Shown: positions 24,504-32,047 of the stretch, in pieces | How the letters are laid out: every line of letters begins with the position of its first letter | Position numbering within the stretch: the stretch's first letter is position 1 | DNA from: a virus | IMG/VR virus record: IMGVR_UViG_3300023178_000037 | Span: 1 to 64,000 of that record | Reading direction: 5' to 3' (one strand) | Length of the DNA stretch: 64,000 bases | Made by a program: the position numbers and the translations under genes | The notes under the pieces: generated by a model | What the model saw: only the letters and a program-made list of their open reading frames with translations | Databases searched by the model: none | What the model was told of the DNA's origin: nothing

Positions 24504-25074
24504 TTCCCTGCGTTTCCATATAAGAGTCAGGAGCAAGTAACGGTGTTGGTATAACAACACAGTAGTCATCTACTTCCTTTAAGAAATCCTCTCTAGTGTT
24601 ATTAATTTCATCTTCGATTTGTACATAACAACACCACACTGCATCAGCATATTCTGCAACTCTTCTGGCCGCTGACCTTCTAGGATGTGAAGACCCTTCT
24701 CTACCTGCAAAAACAACTTCAATCAAATCATCAAAACCGTATCTATGCACAACCTCTTTAATGAATTCATGACAAATATTATTGATTTCTTGTTTGTGTT
24801 GTTGATTTAAATTAAAACCGATAGGTGGTTCAGAGTTTTCAATGTATAGTTCAATCGCATCCTTTTCTTCATCTGTTAAGGGAAGTGCATCTTGTTTTTC
24901 AAAATCTACACCATCTTTCCATTTTACAATCTTAATTTCTAAGTCTGCGTACACTAACATTTCATAATCAAAACCCAAGTCAGGTGCATCGCAATTGTCA
25001 AAACTGTATCTCAAACCATTAGGTTTAGTGATTTGTAGATTACCGTCTTCTGTAAATATTAATTCACTTTTCAT
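24487..25074 (-). CDS. Hypothetical protein leading the oxygenase block (195 aa)
   Basis: No family recognised. The N-terminal 70 residues are acidic and beta-like; residues 75-165 are helical (QQHKQEINNICHEFIKEVV) with a basic SSHPRRSAARRVAEYADAVW segment, perhaps a nucleic-acid or partner-binding patch. It is the first gene downstream of a perfect sigma70-type promoter, with GAGG 10 nt before the ATG, and overlaps the following oxygenase. It may be a scaffold or regulator of the block, but this is speculation. Confidence 0.7.
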   Translation of the reverse strand: MKSELIFTEDGNLQITKPNGLRYSFDNCDAPDLGFDYEMLVYADLEIKIVKWKDGVDFEKQDALPLTDEEKDAIELYIENSEPPIGFNLNQQHKQEINNICHEFIKEVVHRYGFDDLIEVVFAGREGSSHPRRSAARRVAEYADAVWCCYVQIEDEINNTREDFLKEVDDYCVVIPTPLLAPDSYMETQGNGQTG

Positions 25075-25094
25075 TTATTAAATACCTCTTTCAT

Positions 25095-25123
25095 ATTATA
25101 ACCTGTCATTGACTTTTTGTCAA
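25095..25123 (-). promoter_or_regulatory. Perfect sigma70-type promoter (TTGACA, 17 nt, TATAAT)
   Basis: On the minus strand TTGACA occupies 25118-25123 and TATAAT 25095-25100, with exactly 17 nt between. It overlaps the glycosyltransferase stop codon and lies 20 nt before the 195-aa gene. It is the only perfect host-type promoter noticed in the window and implies early transcription of the oxygenase block by unmodified host polymerase. Confidence 0.75.
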
Positions 25124-26688
25124 GCAAGTACTCTCCATTTTTTATAGATGTCTAAATTATTTATGTGGTCACAATCCATACCTTCTACCCAAGGGCCTCC
25201 CCTAGTATAATGGATACCACTGAAATCCCACTTAACATCAGGGTCATCATATCCTTCTACAAATATGTATTTCTCAGGAATCTTACTGATCTTATCAGTC
25301 CATTCAAACTGATGGAGTTGTTTACCTGTCCAAGTGTTCACTGTTTCAGGTGTAAGTTTTTTACAATCTTCATGACCATTATTAAATATCATCATACTAG
25401 ACCATAATTTTTTTGGATAGTCTATGTTCACTTCTCCGTTAAACTTAGTTTCATCATGTTTATATTGAGGATACTGAATACATGCAACTGCATCATCAGG
25501 ATGTAGATAATAGAACATAGGTAATAAAGTTTTTTCAAAAATAAAATCATCATCTATGAAAATACTAAAACCCTCGTAATTTTCTAAGTAAGGAATTAAA
25601 AACCTACTGTATGTAAACTCTGTTGATTGATTTGCATACTCTCTAGTATATTCAGGTATCTTTGATACATCTAATAGTTTTATTTCAGGTTCGTATCTTA
25701 TTTCATTAATTAAATGTCCTGCACCTGTATCTTTAAAAATACTTTGTTCAATAGAAATTTTAGATACTTCTGCGAGGTTACCATGTCTACTATCGTAACC
25801 AATGTAAATGTTTAATGGTTTACCTTTACTTAAACTATGAACCTTTTTATTCCAATTGTAAATTTTTGGTCTGAACTCTTGCACATTCATCAGGTTACTG
25901 TTATATTCTAATGCACCCTGTATCAGTGTGAATGACACATTATAGTGTCCACCCATACCCATTCTTTGTCCAAGGTCTTCTCGTAGACTTAATTTGGTTT
26001 TCCAATACTCCATGAAATCTTCGAATCCAATGGGTTCTTGATCGATGGTGTCGTATGCATCTGTAATACACAATTCCATATCAGGGTCACCCATCTCTTC
26101 AAAACAACCTGAACGTATAGAGCCTGGATGAATTCTTAGTTGATATCTACTATCTTTAACTAATTCTATTACTTGTCCTTGTATAGGTGCCCAAAGACCA
26201 TCTTCTTGTATACTGTGTATTAACCAATGTGCCTTTGCACTATGGTAATACATTGAGTTTAAAGATTCTAAATCTCGTTTGGATAATGCATATTCTTGTT
26301 CATTGACATGATCTCTTAAATCAATATACTCACCATTTGTATCGACTGTATCCATACCTGCAATTTGATTTTCATGATTGGGACGAGGTTTTTCAGTCCA
26401 TCCTACTGGTAAGAATTTATGATAACATGGTGATTCGTTTTTTAGTCCATTGAACAAAGACCACTTTTCTCTTTTTCGTTCTTTCTCAAAATCTCCCCAT
26501 TTAAAAATTTTTATAGGGGGTATAATTTCTTCAAAAACATATTTAAGAATTGCGTATGTTTCTTTATCCTTGTATTCTTGATCTAATTGAAGTGACCCAA
26601 AATGATAATAGGTATCTTTCCAGTCAGTTTTACCTGCTAGTTCTTCTTTTGCTTGGGATACGGATTCTATTTTAATAAAATTACTCAT
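25120..26688 (-). CDS. Glycosyltransferase fused to an HPGS domain (522 aa)
   Basis: The C-terminal part (about 290-522) is a GT-A glycosyltransferase of GT8-like type: IYIGYDSRHG at 294-303, STEFTYSRFLIPYL at 355-368, and the DxD metal/nucleotide site in FIDDDF (D379-D381). The N-terminal part (1-280) is a separate domain with HSAKAHWLIHSIQEDGLWAP at 149-168, then RIHPGSIRSG at 185-194 and EPIGFEDF. That second part is clearly homologous to the 278-aa protein at 62547. The protein may glycosylate virion fibres or host surface sugars; location beside the fibre genes favours the first. It is followed by the oxygenase block and preceded by the repeat fibres. Confidence 0.78.
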   Translation of the reverse strand: MSNFIKIESVSQAKEELAGKTDWKDTYYHFGSLQLDQEYKDKETYAILKYVFEEIIPPIKIFKWGDFEKERKREKWSLFNGLKNESPCYHKFLPVGWTEKPRPNHENQIAGMDTVDTNGEYIDLRDHVNEQEYALSKRDLESLNSMYYHSAKAHWLIHSIQEDGLWAPIQGQVIELVKDSRYQLRIHPGSIRSGCFEEMGDPDMELCITDAYDTIDQEPIGFEDFMEYWKTKLSLREDLGQRMGMGGHYNVSFTLIQGALEYNSNLMNVQEFRPKIYNWNKKVHSLSKGKPLNIYIGYDSRHGNLAEVSKISIEQSIFKDTGAGHLINEIRYEPEIKLLDVSKIPEYTREYANQSTEFTYSRFLIPYLENYEGFSIFIDDDFIFEKTLLPMFYYLHPDDAVACIQYPQYKHDETKFNGEVNIDYPKKLWSSMMIFNNGHEDCKKLTPETVNTWTGKQLHQFEWTDKISKIPEKYIFVEGYDDPDVKWDFSGIHYTRGGPWVEGMDCDHINNLDIYKKWRVLA

Positions 26689-26720
26689 AATATAAACTGT
26701 GATTTATTAGTATTTAGTTA

Positions 26721-27422
26721 CTATGTAATCGGTGTTGCTGGCCACTGTTGTGACAATACACCATCCCATCTTGCGACAGGAGTTCTACCTTGTCTAGCAT
26801 ACGTTGCAGGTTGTCTGTTCTGATATGTGAAAGGTGTTTGACCTTGTCTCGCATACGTACTAGGTTGTCTGTTTTGATATGTGAACGGTGTCTGCGAGTT
26901 CGAAGGATTTCTATATGTAAACGGCGACCTGTGATTATATGTAGAAGGTTGTCTTGCGTTTGCAATATAAGGATACGGTTGTTGTGCATCCCTAATGTTA
27001 GGTTCCTGTGCATTCTTAATAGTAGGTTGTTGTCCATTTCTAATGTTAGGTTCTTGTGCATTCCTAATATTAGGTTCTTGTGCATTTACTGGATTTCTAT
27101 ATGTAAATGGTGACCTATAGTTATATGTAAACGGTTGTCTTGCATTTGCACGATATGGAACCCTATATGTAAATGGCACTCTATATGTAAAAGGTTGTCT
27201 CGCATTCGCAATATAAGGAACACGATATGTGAAAGGTGACTGATAAGTCACAGGTTGTTGTGCGTTAGCAGGGTACCTTGCACTGTATGTGAAAGGAGAC
27301 TGATAAGTTACAGGCTGTTGAGCATTCGCAGGATATCTTGCGTTGTAAGTAAACGGTGCTTGGCTGTTGACCGTGGCACGAGCCTGACCTTGCATCGATT
27401 GTCTGTGGAAACCTGTTGCCAT
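26721..27422 (-). CDS. Proline-phased repeat fibre/adhesin protein (233 aa)
   Basis: Almost the whole protein (residues 12-225) consists of short units in which prolines recur at steps of 6 or 8 residues, such as QSPFTYSARYP, YIANARQPFTYR, RNPVNAQEPNIRNAQ and QTPFTYQNRQP. The units are rich in Gln, Asn, Arg, Tyr, Thr and Ala and have almost no acidic residues. The even spacing suggests an extended or beta-solenoid fold. No catalytic motif is seen. The same units occur in three other genes of this window. Its Shine-Dalgarno is GAGAGG. It lies last in the fibre cluster, next to the glycosyltransferase. A tail fibre or adhesin is the natural guess. Confidence 0.75.
   Translation of the reverse strand: MATGFHRQSMQGQARATVNSQAPFTYNARYPANAQQPVTYQSPFTYSARYPANAQQPVTYQSPFTYRVPYIANARQPFTYRVPFTYRVPYRANARQPFTYNYRSPFTYRNPVNAQEPNIRNAQEPNIRNGQQPTIKNAQEPNIRDAQQPYPYIANARQPSTYNHRSPFTYRNPSNSQTPFTYQNRQPSTYARQGQTPFTYQNRQPATYARQGRTPVARWDGVLSQQWPATPIT
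26760..27390 (-). repeat. Imperfect coding repeats of the P-phased fibre family, copy 1
   Basis: DNA-level imperfect tandem repeats of 18-24 nt underlie the peptide units. Identical words such as ATATGTAAA(T/C)GG and TTGTCTTGC recur many times and also occur in the other three repeat genes, so recombination between genes is possible. Confidence 0.7.
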
Positions 27423-27440
27423 CTTACTTAATTCCTCTCA

Positions 27441-28745
27441 TTATTTCGTACTAATATTATGAACCATTAAACTATTTGCAAAGAAGTTATGATGTGGACT
27501 GTCTACACCAAAGTGATAAACCATCTCTTCATCTGCTTCTTCTATAGATTCAATAATTGACTCTGATAAATTTTGTTTTAAAATTGCATTGTTGATGTCT
27601 TTAATTGCATCACCGATCTGCAATTCTCCGTTGACTTCTTTCATGTCATCGGCATGTCCTAATTCTACTTCTTTATTCCAATCTTCTAAATTAATAACCT
27701 TCCATCCCTGATCTTCAACATAGAATGGATGACCACCTGTTACTTTTAACCACCCACCGTCTGTAAGTTGTAGTTTATAAACTTTACACTCTCTTGGTTC
27801 CATGACATTTGATACACTTACTCTTTCCAGTTCGTTACTTTCTAGATTAAGTGAATACACCACATCACCCACTTGGATGTTTTCTATAGGTGTCATTGAA
27901 GTGTCACCCATCCAAACTTGTGTTCCAGCAGCGAAACATCCTCCTCCACCGTAGAAGTAAACTGCTAAGAAACGGAAAGGATATGTATACGGTTGTTGCG
28001 AAGAACTAGGTTGTCTTGCGTTTGCAATATAAGGCACCCTATATGTAAACGGTGATCTAAATGCAACTGGTTGTCTTGCGTTAGCAATATAAGGTACTCG
28101 ATATGTGAAAGGAGACCTAAATGCAACTGGTTGTCTTGCGTTTGCAGGATATCTAGCATTATACGTAAATGGTGTTTGACCGTTTGCAGGATATCTAGCA
28201 TTTGCAGGATATCTAGCATCATACGTAAATGGTGTTTGTCCGTTTCTTATATTAGGTTGTTGTGCATTTACAGGGTTTCTATATGTAAATGGAGACCTAT
28301 GGTTATAGGTAAACGGTGATCTGTGTTGATACGTAAATGGTGACCTATGTTGATACGTAAATGGTGACCTATGTTGATACGTAAATGGTGATCGACCTGT
28401 TGCCTGATACGTGAAAGGTGTTTGTGCGTTCCTTATATTAGGTTCTTGTGCATTTACTGGATTCTGATATTCTGCAGGTTGTCTTGCGTTTGCAATGTAA
28501 GGTGTTTGTGCGTTTGCAATGTAAGGATAAGGTTGTTGTGCGTTAGCAATATAAGGCGTCTGACTGTTTGCAATGTAAGGATAAGGATTTTGAGTTGCTT
28601 CTTGACCTGATGCATTATTCCACCCTGTAGGTGTCTTAATATAAATCTGATCAACTGCTTTCCATGCTGTGGGAGTCTTTACCCATGCACCCCTAGTTGC
28701 ATTCCAACCTGTAGGTGTTTTTACGCTTTGATTACCTGATGCCAT
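27441..28745 (-). CDS. P-phased repeat fibre protein with C-terminal Hint (intein-like) domain (434 aa)
   Basis: Residues 9-45 carry three KTPTGW-type repeats, a unit common in phage fibres. Residues 53-255 are P-phased repeats (YIANARQP, SPFTYQHR, RNPVNAQ). Residues 256-269 end in a Gly run (GGGG), then a Hint domain of 165 residues begins with C270 in CFAAGTQVWMG. Block B is TGGH (H339) in KVTGGHPFYV, and the last block is VHN with H429-N430. Only ISTK follows, so the +1 residue is Ile and not Cys, Ser or Thr; cleavage or ligation without splicing is expected, as in bacterial intein-like domains. It is probably a virion fibre subunit. Confidence 0.85.
   Translation of the reverse strand: MASGNQSVKTPTGWNATRGAWVKTPTAWKAVDQIYIKTPTGWNNASGQEATQNPYPYIANSQTPYIANAQQPYPYIANAQTPYIANARQPAEYQNPVNAQEPNIRNAQTPFTYQATGRSPFTYQHRSPFTYQHRSPFTYQHRSPFTYNHRSPFTYRNPVNAQQPNIRNGQTPFTYDARYPANARYPANGQTPFTYNARYPANARQPVAFRSPFTYRVPYIANARQPVAFRSPFTYRVPYIANARQPSSSQQPYTYPFRFLAVYFYGGGGCFAAGTQVWMGDTSMTPIENIQVGDVVYSLNLESNELERVSVSNVMEPRECKVYKLQLTDGGWLKVTGGHPFYVEDQGWKVINLEDWNKEVELGHADDMKEVNGELQIGDAIKDINNAILKQNLSESIIESIEEADEEMVYHFGVDSPHHNFFANSLMVHNISTK
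27444..27938 (-). other. Hint (bacterial intein-like) autoprocessing domain
   Basis: Codes for residues 270-434 of the repeat fibre. The catalytic Cys at position 1, the TxxH motif and the terminal His-Asn pair are present. There is no homing endonuclease insert. The C-extein is just four residues. Confidence 0.85.
27960..28600 (-). repeat. Imperfect coding repeats of the P-phased fibre family, copy 2
   Basis: Repeat region encoding residues 50-260 of the Hint fibre. Pieces near 28080-28140 (CGATATGTGAAAGGAG and following) are duplicated almost exactly at 28030-28080. Confidence 0.7.
28325..28396 (-). repeat. 24-nt tandem repeat, three copies
   Basis: Units at 28325-28348, 28349-28372 and 28373-28396 share GTTGATACGTAAATGGTGA; the first two are identical and the third diverges in its last bases. 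Each encodes one octapeptide QHRSPFTY-type unit. It is a natural hot spot for copy-number change. Confidence 0.85.
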
Positions 28746-28766
28746 TTACCTTTAATCCTCTAAAAT

Positions 28767-28789
28767 ATACTCCTATTTATTAGGAGTAT
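28767..28789 (-). terminator. Hairpin overlapping a stop codon, terminator candidate
   Basis: A perfect 9-bp stem ATACTCCTA (28767-28775) with TAGGAGTAT (28781-28789), 5-nt loop. It overlaps the stop of the 542-aa fibre gene. The following minus-strand sequence is ATTTTAGAGG, so the T tract is short. The loop side also holds AATAAATA (28774-28781), a possible weak late promoter for the Hint fibre. Confidence 0.5.
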
Positions 28790-30408
28790 AAAATCCACAA
28801 ATCACCAACTGCACCATCTGAAGAAGTTGGAGCAGAGGTTGATTGATACACATTCCTTGCAACACCACCACTGTTATTTGCGTAGTTTGTAGTAATTTGT
28901 GTAAATTCTACGTTTGATGATGTTGATACTGCCTGACCGATTGCAACTTCACCTGAACTGATTGAAACACCAGTTCCTGCAGTGATATGAGCTCTTACTT
29001 CAGCAGCACTTGGCCCTGTGTATGTAATTGTTCCACCACTGTATGCAAGTGAACCATCTCCACCAGCGTCAGTTACAGTAATTGCAGCTCTCGCTCTTGT
29101 ATCAGTATAATACAAGTTGGATGACCCTTCTGAAACATCGTCTGTATCATGGTTTGACACATCTGAAACTGTTCCAGTTACATTACCAGTTAGGTTACCT
29201 TCGAATGTTCCTGCAACAAAAGTTTCTGAACCTACTGTCCATTTGTCATTTGTTTCGTCCCAAAGAAGTGTCTTAGCAGTAGAACCACCTCTAGTGACAC
29301 TAATACCTGTATCTTCTGTAGGTGAACCTGAAGTGAAGTTACTGTTTAATGCAATGATATTATCTGCAAGGTTAATTGTTTCTGAGTTTACAGTTGTTGT
29401 AGTTCCTGAAACTGTTAAGTCACCTGAGACTGTTAGTGAATCATTAACTGCAACTACACCTGTTCCGTTTGCAGTAAGAACTAGGTTTGTATCTGCACTT
29501 CTTGACTCAATTGCATCTACATCAATTGAGTTTGAAAATGAGATTGCATTTCCATCTGATGAAGCAACGTTTGAACCTGCCTGTACTGAGATCGGCCCTT
29601 TTAATTGGATACTACCTGAACCTGTTGGGTCTAATTCAACGTCACCTGAACCTGATGTTTGGACACTAACATTTTGGTTCGCATCAGCAGAAACAACGAT
29701 TGTTCCTGAACTATCTGATACTACTTGTTGACCGTTAACATATAATGACCCTGGCCCGACATACACATCTCTCCAAGTATATGAAGATGAACCTAAGTCG
29801 TATGTGTTGTCTGCACTTGGTACGATATGACCTGTTACGTCTGAATCTGCAGTAAGTGTTATACCTGCGAATGAAGGTTTATCTGAAGTTCCAACTGCCT
29901 GACCGATACTAACTTCACCTGAACTGATTCCAACACCAGTTCCAGCAGTGATATGTGCCTGTACTTCTGATGCACTAGGCCCTGTGTAAGTGAGTACACC
30001 TGTACTGTTATCGTATGCAAGTGAACCATCTCCACCTGAATCTGTTACTGAAATCTTTCCTCTGATAGCAGCGTCAGTAATTGATAAATCAACTGCACCG
30101 TCTCCTGCATCATCGTAAGATGCAGTAATGTTAGTATGTGAACCGTTAGTTACTAACTGAGCACCAACGATATCTTGAATTTCTTCTTCAGTTTTACCAG
30201 TTGATGAGATTGTGATAGTGTCGTTTGTATCATCATAAGTTACAGTTGTTGAACCTGAACCTTGAATGATACCACCAATCTTATCTGCAATTGCTTCGTC
30301 TAAAGCAGTTCCTACTGCACTTGCAGTGATACTACCTGAACTATCAATGACTTCGGTTGTACCAACCGTAAGTCCGTTCTTGATTATGAAATTCTTTTCT
30401 CCTGCCAT
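28780..30408 (-). CDS. Tail fibre-type structural protein (542 aa)
   Basis: A long Ser/Thr/Gly/Asp-rich beta-repeat protein with almost no Cys or Trp. The N-terminus NFIIKNGLTVGTTEVIDSSG is a typical marine-phage fibre opening. Two copies of a module (IRGKISVTDSGGDGSLAYDN and RAAITVTDAGGDGSLAYSGG) each lead into an ITAGTGV(G/S)ISSGEV(S/A)IGQAV unit, and a central block [20 protein letters not shown] occurs also in neighbours. The C-terminal SSDGAVGDLWILYS resembles fibre tips of cyanophage proteins. It shares its start overlap (TAATG) with the 77-aa gene upstream. Adsorption or baseplate decoration is likely. Confidence 0.78.
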   Translation of the reverse strand: MAGEKNFIIKNGLTVGTTEVIDSSGSITASAVGTALDEAIADKIGGIIQGSGSTTVTYDDTNDTITISSTGKTEEEIQDIVGAQLVTNGSHTNITASYDDAGDGAVDLSITDAAIRGKISVTDSGGDGSLAYDNSTGVLTYTGPSASEVQAHITAGTGVGISSGEVSIGQAVGTSDKPSFAGITLTADSDVTGHIVPSADNTYDLGSSSYTWRDVYVGPGSLYVNGQQVVSDSSGTIVVSADANQNVSVQTSGSGDVELDPTGSGSIQLKGPISVQAGSNVASSDGNAISFSNSIDVDAIESRSADTNLVLTANGTGVVAVNDSLTVSGDLTVSGTTTTVNSETINLADNIIALNSNFTSGSPTEDTGISVTRGGSTAKTLLWDETNDKWTVGSETFVAGTFEGNLTGNVTGTVSDVSNHDTDDVSEGSSNLYYTDTRARAAITVTDAGGDGSLAYSGGTITYTGPSAAEVRAHITAGTGVSISSGEVAIGQAVSTSSNVEFTQITTNYANNSGGVARNVYQSTSAPTSSDGAVGDLWILYS

Positions 30409-30641
30409 TAGATACTACCTCCATCAATTTGCACGTTTGCAAGTGTTTTTGATGCAGAACTATCGGCGAGATGCGTGTCTACTCTTGAAGTAGAAAAATA
30501 CAAATTACTTGACCCTTCTGAAAGGTTGTCGGTGTCTAAGTCTGAGATTGCAGCTGCTTGTAATTTACCTGAACTGTTAATAATTTCCGTAGACCCAACT
30601 GTCAAACCGTATTCGATAACAAATGTGTTTTTAGTTGCCAT
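30408..30641 (-). CDS. Short fibre-type protein (77 aa)
   Basis: A miniature paralogue of the 542-aa neighbour: NTFVIEYGLTVGSTEIINSS matches that protein's opening, and LDTDNLSEGSSNLYFSTSRV matches its DVSEGSSNLYYTDTRARA unit. It ends with the motif IDGGSI, similar to IDGGTF at the ends of two other fibre proteins here. It may be a fibre adaptor, or a remnant of a split fibre gene. A CATAAATA lies 42 nt upstream and an AGGA site precedes the ATG. Confidence 0.7.
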   Translation of the reverse strand: MATKNTFVIEYGLTVGSTEIINSSGKLQAAAISDLDTDNLSEGSSNLYFSTSRVDTHLADSSASKTLANVQIDGGSI

Positions 30642-30682
30642 TTTTCGTGTGTCCTATGTCAAAATGTGGGTTATTATACTTT

Positions 30683-30690
30683 TATTTATG
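30683..30690 (-). promoter_or_regulatory. Late-promoter-like element (CATAAATA)
   Basis: Single mismatch to consensus, in the 65-nt gap before the 77-aa fibre gene; predicts a leader of about 36 nt. Confidence 0.5.
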
Positions 30691-30706
30691 AAAGTATGAC
30701 GTTCAA

Positions 30707-31543
30707 TCAAACATCTATTTCAATTTTTTTATATTTAAATACAGTTGAATTGGTTGAAGCAGGTGAAATTTTTAGTTTCACATTACCACTTTCAATTGCA
30801 ACTGAGAATGTAGCGAGTTCCGTAGTTCCTCCTGCAAGTACGGTACCAAACTGAGAGAAGAATGCATTACTTCCATCATGTAATACATGTATCTCAGTCA
30901 TCTGATATTCAGATGCAGTAGAATCGGATATCGATATAGTATATTTAACAGATCGATACGTTGAAGCGGAGAAAGAATCTAAATCGGTTTCTGATGTCGA
31001 GGTAGTTGTTGCAGTTCCTGAAGTTAATCCTGTTCCTGCATCCTGAAATGATAGTGTACCACTACCATTGGTTGTGAGAACTTGACCATTTGTTCCATCT
31101 GTTGTTGGATATGCAATGTTTGAACCAGTGATACTATTCGTTACATTAAGTGTCGTTGCAGTCAAATCTCCTACTTCTAAGGCTGCTTTTGCGTATCCTG
31201 TTCCTGAAGTGTTGACTGTTGTAGTTGGTTCAACCTCTAAACCATCGAATAGTTTCCAAGTAGAATCTGATGCATCTCTGAATAAACCTGTGTATTCACT
31301 TGCACCTCCATCTGATAAACCATCATCATAATTACCATACAAACCAATGTCAAGTGTGTCAGAACTCGTATTTGCATTTGCGAGTTCAAGCATTGAGTCT
31401 GCGACTGATGTAGTTGTTGAGTTAACTGTAATTGTTGTTCCATTTACAGTGAGGTTGCCTGCAATCGTAGTGTTACCATCGACAATCAAATCACCATTTG
31501 TAGAAAGCCCAATATCCGATAATAATTTTTGTTTTGTCGCCAT
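30707..31543 (-). CDS. Fibre-type protein with shared C-terminal beta domain (278 aa)
   Basis: The opening KQKLLSDIGLSTNGDLIVDG leads to [20 protein letters not shown], a fibre repeat also found in the 523-aa neighbour. Residues 180-278 form a domain shared with two neighbours: KYTISISDS, then TEIHVLHDGSNAFFSQFGT, then GNVKLKISPASTNSTVFKYK. A domain shared by adjacent fibre genes suggests a common tip or docking module. The ATG is 5 nt after TATAAATA, so the mRNA may be leaderless. Confidence 0.75.
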   Translation of the reverse strand: MATKQKLLSDIGLSTNGDLIVDGNTTIAGNLTVNGTTITVNSTTTSVADSMLELANANTSSDTLDIGLYGNYDDGLSDGGASEYTGLFRDASDSTWKLFDGLEVEPTTTVNTSGTGYAKAALEVGDLTATTLNVTNSITGSNIAYPTTDGTNGQVLTTNGSGTLSFQDAGTGLTSGTATTTSTSETDLDSFSASTYRSVKYTISISDSTASEYQMTEIHVLHDGSNAFFSQFGTVLAGGTTELATFSVAIESGNVKLKISPASTNSTVFKYKKIEIDV

Positions 31544-31548
31544 AGTAC

Positions 31549-31556
31549 TATTTATA
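31549..31556 (-). promoter_or_regulatory. T4-type late promoter (TATAAATA) abutting a fibre gene start
   Basis: An exact consensus match with a 5-nt spacer (GTACT) to the ATG of the 278-aa fibre gene. Confidence 0.6.
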
Positions 31557-31583
31557 CTTTTTTAAAAGTACAGATAAAAAGAA

Positions 31584-31600
31584 GGGGACGTAGTGTCCCC
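31584..31600 (-). terminator. Terminator after the 136-aa fibre gene
   Basis: Stem GGGGAC (31584-31589) with GTCCCC (31595-31600), 5-nt loop, followed on the minus strand by TTCTTTTTATC. It lies 24 nt after the stop codon and before the next late promoter, dividing the fibre cluster into units. Confidence 0.75.
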
Positions 31601-31623
31601 CTCTAAAGATTGCTTACTGTTAA

Positions 31624-32034
31624 TTAAGCGTCAACTACAATCCTATCGAATTGGATAACTGTAGAAGATGAAGATGCTGGTGTTACCAACAATCTTACAT
31701 CACTTCCGTCGATATCTGCATCGAAAGTTGCAAGTGAACTAGACTTCAGTGTACCATATTGAGTCATTGTTACACTACTACCATCGTGGACAAGCATAAC
31801 TTCTGTTGAATGGAAGTCACTACCTTGTGACATAGCGACGATATAACGTGCAGCTCTGAAATCTGTCTTTGCAAAGGTGTCGAGACTAAACTCAGTTGTA
31901 GAGGTTCTTGTTGAATTACCTCTCTTTGAGTTTTTATCTCTTGTTTTCTTTGCAGTAACGATTTCATCATTTGACGTATCGTATGAGAATACACGAATTA
32001 ACTCAGCAATTTTAAAAGCATTTGTCTTAGCCAT
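31624..32034 (-). CDS. Fibre-associated beta-domain protein (136 aa)
   Basis: Consists mainly of the domain found at the C-termini of the 278-aa and 274-aa neighbours: RYIVAMSQGS, then TEVMLVHDGSSVTMTQYGTL, then VRLLVTPASSSSTVIQFDRI. The N-terminal 45 residues are basic (TAKKTRDKNSKRGNSTR). It looks like a stand-alone version of the fibre module. A strong AGGAGG lies before the ATG. A terminator follows. Confidence 0.72.
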   Translation of the reverse strand: MAKTNAFKIAELIRVFSYDTSNDEIVTAKKTRDKNSKRGNSTRTSTTEFSLDTFAKTDFRAARYIVAMSQGSDFHSTEVMLVHDGSSVTMTQYGTLKSSSLATFDADIDGSDVRLLVTPASSSSTVIQFDRIVVDA

Positions 32035-32047
32035 TTCTTATATCCTC

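Noticed and set aside
23760-24569. Longer start for the oxygenase, adding 22 residues.
   Set aside because: The extra residues are encoded inside the upstream gene and do not fit the family; the internal ATG at 24503 gives a small, ordinary overlap.
26714-27085. Open frame of 123 codons overlapping the repeat-fibre gene on the same strand.
   Set aside because: It lies in another frame of the P-phased repeats. The repeat structure keeps several frames open by chance; no independent start signal.
29117-29731. Plus-strand frame of 204 codons opposite the 542-aa fibre.
   Set aside because: Compositional shadow of a Ser/Thr/Asp-rich fibre gene. Its translation is low-complexity and no late promoter faces right.
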